64,000 bases of DNA from Erodium maritimum (lineage: Eukaryota > Streptophyta > Magnoliopsida > Geraniales > Geraniaceae): the NCBI GenBank assembly GCA_963921825.1, contig OY997593.1, forward strand, positions 38,765,111 to 38,829,110. Direction: 5' to 3'. The translations under genes and the position numbers were made by a program. The notes under the pieces are model-generated. The model ran no database searches and was not told the origin of the DNA. It saw only the letters and a list, made by a program, of their open reading frames with translations. The stretch's first letter is position 1. Every line of letters starts with the position of its first letter. Of this stretch, positions 58,167 to 64,000 are shown in pieces.

Positions 58167-60117
58167 CCCATCCTCACCCTCTGAAACCCTAATCTAACCC
58201 ACTCAGCCTCCATTCACCCTTCTCTCTCTCTCTCTCTACCCGATCTCACCTCTCTCTCTCTCTCTTGGTCTTCCTCGCCGGACCGGCACCGGCCGCCATC
58301 GCTCCGGCCGCCGTCCCGGCCGAACCCCGACCTCCCTCTCCTCCATCCGACCACGCCCGTCTCCGACCACGTCCCGGCCGAACCCCGACCTTCCATATCC
58401 GTCCGACCACGTCCCAGCCGTCCCGTCCTCTTCTCCTCCGTCTTCCTCGCCGAACCAGCACCGGCCACCACCAGCTCCGGCCATCAGTTTCGCCGCCGAG
58501 CTCCCCACGCCACCACCGTCCACCACCGGTACCGTCCGAGCCCTAACTCGCCCCGAGCTCCCGCCGTCGCCAGCGAGCTCGCCAGATCCGGAACGGGACG
58601 AGCCGTCCGGACCCGAGCCCTACGCAGCCGTGCGCCGCCGTACACCGCCGCCATCCTCACGGTTAGTTCTCGGCCGTGGAACTTCGGCCGACCGGCGCCG
58701 GTGGTCGGCCGCACCAATCCCGTTCTTCGTCTTTTGCTTTCCCGTTCCCGAGTTCGTTCAGATCCGGTCGGGATGGAACGGAGCTCCCGAAATGGAAAGG
58801 AACAGAACACAAAAAACGTGATTTCTGGTTTTGTTTAAAGGATTAGTGTAAGCGTTGTAAATCTGAAACTGTAAAGAAGAACGAAAAAAAATATAAATTA
58901 TCATTATTATGTTTGTTACGATTCTGTTCTGTTTAAGTGTGTTTAGGGTTTTTAATCTGAGTTTTTTTTGTAAAAAAAACCAAAATCGGAATTGAAACAA
59001 AAGGGCGATCTGTGTAATTTGGACGTAAAATGATTCTTGATAAAAAACTAGATCGGTTAAGTACTAACGGGTTTTAAAACGAAAGTCGATAGTTAAGATT
59101 AAATCGAAAAAGGGAAACGAAGCCGATCGGCTTTAGAAGGGTTTTGGACCAAAAATCTCGAGTTTGGAAACGAGCAGAAGGAAACCGTTTCGTTTTAAAA
59201 TCAAGACGGAATTAGTTAAAGCAAGGGAGTTCGACGACGGTTTTAAGTTTAAAAGGGGTTTAAACTGGGTTTAGATCAAACCCGGGTTCGGTGCGCGGGT
59301 GCTCGAACCCGATCCGTTGTAACCCGACTTTTATCCCGCTCGAGTGTAAACGACAACTGTCAAGTTTAAAATGGACAAATCGTAGCCGTTAACTGAACGG
59401 CGGAACCGTTATTATTTTTGGGCTTTGAGTTATTTATTTCGACCGGTTCGTACTAGTTTAAAGTGAGTTAAATCTGTGTTCTTTTAGATCGTGCTGCGGA
59501 CCGAGGCAAAGGGAGGCTCGGCGAGTGACTGCGATTCATCTCGGGTCTAGTGGAGCGCTTCTGGAGTTGCTTTCGAGGTAGGGAAAAGTAGCCGGATCTC
59601 GGCCCTGACTAAGGAAAGTTAACTGTAGAATTGCATGTGACACCGGGGTGTCGTGGGTTGTTTAGGTTATCGAATATTAGAAATGCATGATACGGGAACG
59701 TAGCGATTACTGAAAGTGCATGTGACACTTAGTAGTGTCGTAGGAGCAAAGAACTTAGCGTTAACTGTTTCACTGGAGGCATATGACCATGCCCGGAGGT
59801 TGTTGCGTGTTGTTGTTGTTGAGTTTGGGTGGCCTTGAGAGCCCGTGTTAATTATTGCTGAGTCTTGGGTGGCCATGAGAGCCCGTTTTGTCGTTTCGGT
59901 ATTTTGAGTGGCCGTGAGTGCCCGTGGGGTTGTGAACCCGTACTTTATCGTTGGGGTCTTGGGTGGCCATGAGGGCCCGTAGGGTTGTTGAACCTGTGTT
60001 TGGTTGTCGGTGTTTTGTTGGCCTTGAGCGCCTGTGTAGTTGTCACCGGTGTCGTTACTGTCTGTTTGAACTTGTTTGTGATTGTGATTGGTTACTGGTT
60101 ACTGGTGGAGGTTGTGT

Positions 60118-60345
60118 GGTGTAGCTAGCCTCCCGACTGGGATCGGGAGAAGCGGAGGGGTCGTGGGCTAGCTCCCCGACTGGGATCGGGGGAAGGACGC
60201 GCGGGTGTGGCTAACCACCCGACTGGGATCGGGTGAAGCGGAGAGGTTGTGGGTTAGCCTCCCGACTGGGATCGGGAGAAGTTGCGCGACAGGTCGACCG
60301 CCTGACCACGTCTATGATCGGTAAAGGGCGAGAGACAGAGATTGG
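60118..60345. repeat. Hairpin-bearing tandem units in solo LTR D
   Basis: Four units of about 50 bp carry a CCCGACTGGGATCGGG core (inverted CCCGA/TCGGG) followed by GAAG and GGTTGTGGGCTAGC-type spacers. The same array, in reverse complement, is at about 18550-18745 and 27010-27210. The repeated inverted cores could form a row of short hairpins in LTR RNA. Confidence 0.85.
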
Positions 60346-60858
60346 TTACTGAGCAGCCGGTTTGCGATCCTTTGTGATCTTGTTTGGTATTGTGTGGTTG
60401 TCAGTCGTGTCTTTGGAGGAGGTCGTCGATCGTAGTGTGGGGTCTACATAACGTATCCGAGTGTTGAGTCAGTTGAGGAAAAGACTGGTCGTGTGTGTGT
60501 CTTTGAGTCGTTGTTAGTGTCATCGGCTTTGTCTACTAGTTATGCCGTAGTCAGTATGTTATCTGTGGTGGTGAGCGAACGCTCACCTCTAGCTGCTTTT
60601 CCTACAGGTACCGTTCGTAGTCTGGACTAGGTGAGCTTCTGAAGCTTGAAGAGCTTGAAGCGGGTTGCTGGGTGTTTGAGTCTAGAGACGTGTATCTCGT
60701 TTTGTCCAAGTGTGGGACTTTTATTTTGAGATGTAAATATTATTCTTTTGTGGAACTAAACTGACTTTTTAGGTGTTTTATCGAAAACAGGTTTCAGTTT
60801 TGTAACTTTTTGAACGTTCGCGTCCCTAGTTTCGGTTCGCTGAAATTGGGGCGTGACA

Positions 60859-62242
60859 GCCTCTACGACTACATTGCAATGTAATCGTAGTTGCAAACTA
60901 AAAAAATAAAAAAATATATTTTAAGGTCGGTATTAAGATAATTAAAACTTTCATTTTCGAGACATTGATAGTAGCCTAAAAAAATTATTGATGATAAAGT
61001 ACTACATAAACTAGTTATGTCGGTGTTCAAAACTTCGAAAAAAAACCGTAAAATTCTCTCTGCCTACATAGCCGCTACTACTACATTGGAATGTAGTCGT
61101 AGTTGCAAACTAAAACAATATAAATATTTTTTTAGGTCGGGGTTAAGATAATATAAACTTTCATGCTAGGGACATTGATACTAGCCTAAAACAATTATTG
61201 ATGATAAAGTGTTACATAAACTAGTTATGTCGATGTTGAAAACGGCGAAAACGTCGAAAAAAAACCACAAAATGCTCTCTTCCTACATAGCTCATACGAC
61301 TACATTGCAATGTAGTCGTAGTTTCAAACTAAAAAATAAAATTATATTTTCTTGTCGGGGTTAAGATAATTCAAACTTTAATGCTCAGGACATTGATACT
61401 AGCATAAAACAATTATTGATGATAAAGTATTACATAAACTAGTTATGTCGGTGTTCAAAACGTCGAAAAAAACCCTAAAATGCTCTCTGCCTACATAGCC
61501 TCTACTATTACATTGCAATGTAGTCGTAGTTGCAAACTAAAAATATAAAAATATTTTTTTAGGTCGGGGTTTAGATAATACAAACTTTCATTGTCGGGAC
61601 AATGATACTAGCCTAAAACAATTATTGATGATAAAGTATTACATAAACTAGTTATGTCGATGTTCAAAACGGCGAAAAAAAATCATAAAATGCTCTCTAC
61701 CTACATAGTTTATACGACTACAATGCAATGTAGTCGTAGTTGCAAACTAAAAAATAAAATTATATTTTCATGTCGGGATTACGATAATTCAAATTTCATG
61801 CTCGGGACATTGATACCAGCCTAAAACAATTATTGATGATCAAATTTTACATCAACTAGTTATGTCGGTGTTCAAAATGACGGAAAAAACACTAAAATGG
61901 TCTCTGCCTACATAGCCTCTACGACTACATTTCAATATAGTCATAGTTGCAAACTTAAAAAATAAAAACATATTTTTAGGTCGTAGTTAAGATAATTCAA
62001 ACATTCATGCTCGGGACATTGACACTAGCCTAAAAACATTATTGATGATCTAGTATTACATAAACTAGTTATGTCGGTGTTCAAAACGACGAAAACGTTG
62101 AAAAACCCCTATTGGCGCTCTGCCTACCTAGCCTCTACGACTACATTGCACTGTAGTCGTAGTTGCAACCTAAAAACATAAAAATATATTTTTAGGTCGT
62201 GGATAAGATAATTCAAACTTTCATGCTCGAGACATTGATACT
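60859..62242 (+). repeat. Satellite block 11
   Basis: About 6.6 monomers. It begins GCCTC (LTR D duplication) and ends GACATTGATACT, where the last LTR enters. I see no gene in it. Confidence 0.92.
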
Positions 62243-64000
62243 TGTAATAACCACTCCCGGTCAACGCCAGTCAAACCTGCGAAAAACTAGGAAATTTAAA
62301 ATTTTTGAGCAGACACTGAATTGAACCGTAATTGGACCCCGAGGGTCATACCGGACTTAAGTTGACCCCGATATTGACCAAAGTGAGTTCCGGGGGACTC
62401 ATGGCAACCTTCTGATCAATTTGGGAAATGTTGACTTTTCGCTGGAAAAGTCAACCGAGCGACGTTTTGGTCCATTCGAGGACCGTTTTGGATCCAAAAA
62501 GCTTAGCCGTCGTCGCAGCGATCTTAGTTGAGCCGTTTCCTTGTAGCCCGTGAAGTTTCGTAATTTCTTGGAAAAAGTGCCCGTTCGGGGCCCGAGACGG
62601 CCGAATTTCGCGAATCTGATTGGAAAATATCTAAAAGATATTTTCCAAAAGGTGTGGGACCCACTTGCCACATGTCAATTATGTGGTGGTGTTAGGTTTC
62701 TTGAACAAAACAAAGATGAGACTTGGAGTGTTAGTTTTGTAATTTAAAAAGGTTGGTGTTGGTTTTTTTAAACAAATAAAAGGGAATGGTTTTGTGGTTT
62801 CGGAAAAAACAGAACCAAAAAGGGGGAGTTGAAGAGAGAGAAAGTGGATAGAAAGAGGAGAGAAGGTGGAGAGAAAAGGAGAAGAAATTTTAGGGTTTTG
62901 GTGATTCCCGACGATCAAACCGGTGGATCGTCTCAACGATAAAAGAATCGAGCTCACATCGAAATTCTCTACGGTGAGCACCTAACCGATTTTCGTTTTG
63001 ATACGTTTGAATTTTTAGGGTTTGAGTTTAAACGGTTTGATTAAGGTTGGGTTTTGTTTAAGATTGGTTTAAAGATGAATGGTTGAGGTTTGGGGTTCGT
63101 TAGGAACGTTTTGGGGTGAAAAGGAAATTTTCCTAATTGTGGCCGGGTGGGGCCCACATGCCCGGGTATCGGGTTTTCGTGTTCGGGTGGTTTAGGACGA
63201 TCCCCAAGTAGTTAATCCACACCCGGATCGAAATTTGGAATTAAAATGCAAAAGTTGTATTTAACGGGTTTAGAAACTTTAAACGTTAATTAATTGACTC
63301 GGAAGTCGGAATTCGATTCCGTCAAGTGCATTGGGACCCTTGAATTATTCTAAGACCGTAGAAACGAAAACGGGAATTTTTCGAGCCCCGGAAGGGTATT
63401 TACAAAACCCGGGCAGATTCGCCATGTCGGGCGAATCGGGCCTTTACGGGTCCTTTATCGACAATGTCGAGTAATTGGGAAGTTTGGGAGTGATCGACAT
63501 TGTCGGGGTTAGTTTTGGGCGTCGAGTTTACTGAATTCCAGTTTATGTCTGCGAGCTTATAAGTATTTAAAATCGTGTTCTTATTAGATCATGCCGCGGA
63601 CCGAGGCAAGGGAAAGCTGGGTGAGTGACTGAGATCACACCAGAGCTCGTTGGTTGGCTTTTGGAGAACACGCACGAGGTAGGGTAAAGTAGCCGGATCT
63701 CGGCCCTGACTAGGGAAAGTTAACAGTACAATTGCATGTGACACCGGGGTGTCGTGGGTTGAGTAGGTTATCGAACATTAGAAATGCATGATACGGGAAC
63801 GTAGCGAATATGAGAAAAGCATGTGACACTTAGTAGTGTCGTAGGAGCAGAGAACTTAGCGTTTTTAGAATTACTAGAGGCATATGACCATGCCCGGAGG
63901 TTCACTGTTTAATTTATATATTGGGTGGCCATGAGAGCCCGTGTATTATTGTCGATGTCTTGGGTGGCCATGAGAGCCCGTGTATTATTGTCGATGTCTT
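62243..64000 (+). mobile_element. Chromovirus LTR F (type 1, runs off the window)
   Basis: It starts TGTAATAACCACTCCCGG, a variant of the type 1 terminus, with satellite immediately to the left (candidate 5-bp duplication ATACT at 62238-62242). The sequence parallels 53588 onward through GGGAAAAGT-type and GGCCATGAGAGCCCGT blocks to the window end. Whether this is a solo LTR or the 5' LTR of a whole element cannot be decided here. Confidence 0.85.

Larger units (their letters stand above)
57995..60858 (+). mobile_element. Solo LTR D (type 2, plus strand)
   Basis: A complete 2.86-kb LTR, TGTAAAACCCGC...GGGGCGTGACA, has a 5-bp duplication GCCTC (57990-57994 and 60859-60863), a few bases left of the satellite palindrome. 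It has the same type as the LTRs of chromovirus B in opposite orientation, and is clearly older than those. A TATATAACCC box lies near 58160. CT-repeat tracts follow at about 58219-58264, then a Pro/Ser/Arg-coding-like GC block to about 58750. Confidence 0.93.

Noticed and set aside
58214-58810. Possible host gene 5' exon with CT-repeat promoter in solo LTR D
   Set aside because: It lies between the LTR termini with matching duplications and aligns in layout with other type 2 LTRs. No splice-bounded coding exon could be supported.

Overview
This window is plant heterochromatin, most likely from an angiosperm. I cannot name the species. No ordinary single-copy host gene, tRNA, rRNA or CRISPR array is visible. 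The pointers to a plant are Tekay/Del-like chromovirus LTR retrotransposons primed by initiator-Met tRNA, plant L1-type LINEs (ORF1 with an RRM, ORF2 ending in a zf-RVT domain), and a Mutator-like fold-back element.

The substrate is one tandem satellite with a monomer of about 205-220 bp, always in the same orientation. It is cut into about a dozen blocks (8690-9403, 10140-14272, 17320-18021, 29463-29485, 30645-31357, 33172-34966, 42121-43667, 45111-46391, 50049-50469, 52611-53587, 56161-57994, 60859-62242), about 15.5 kb or roughly 74 monomers. Each monomer centres on a 28-bp palindrome. With the insertions subtracted, three recognisable monomer variants recur about every 2.3 kb, which indicates an 11-monomer higher-order repeat between about 12.5 and 35 kb.

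Into this array came LTR elements. They are an old broken chromovirus at 1-7445, a young nearly whole one on the minus strand at 18022-29462, three solo LTRs with clean 5-bp target duplications (14273-17319, 53588-56160, 57995-60858), a partial LTR inside a LINE (47084-49250), and an LTR cut by the window end (62243-64000). Two LTR types share their 3' halves but not their 5' halves.

The other colonisers are LINEs. One almost full-length L1 (34967-42120, minus) has an open 668-codon ORF1, a decayed ORF2 and a 1.17-kb fold-back MULE inside it. One 5'-truncated L1 lies on the plus strand (43668-45110). The most unusual component is a set of ORF1-only elements (31358-33171, 50470-52610 and 29486-30644, plus the broken copies 7446-8689, 46392-50048 and 9404-10139). 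They carry an RRM, an AT-hook and a conserved C-terminal module, then go straight to a 3' tail shared with the full L1, with no ORF2. They resemble a plant counterpart of mammalian HAL1 (half-L1) elements. Several LINE junctions fall on the satellite palindrome.
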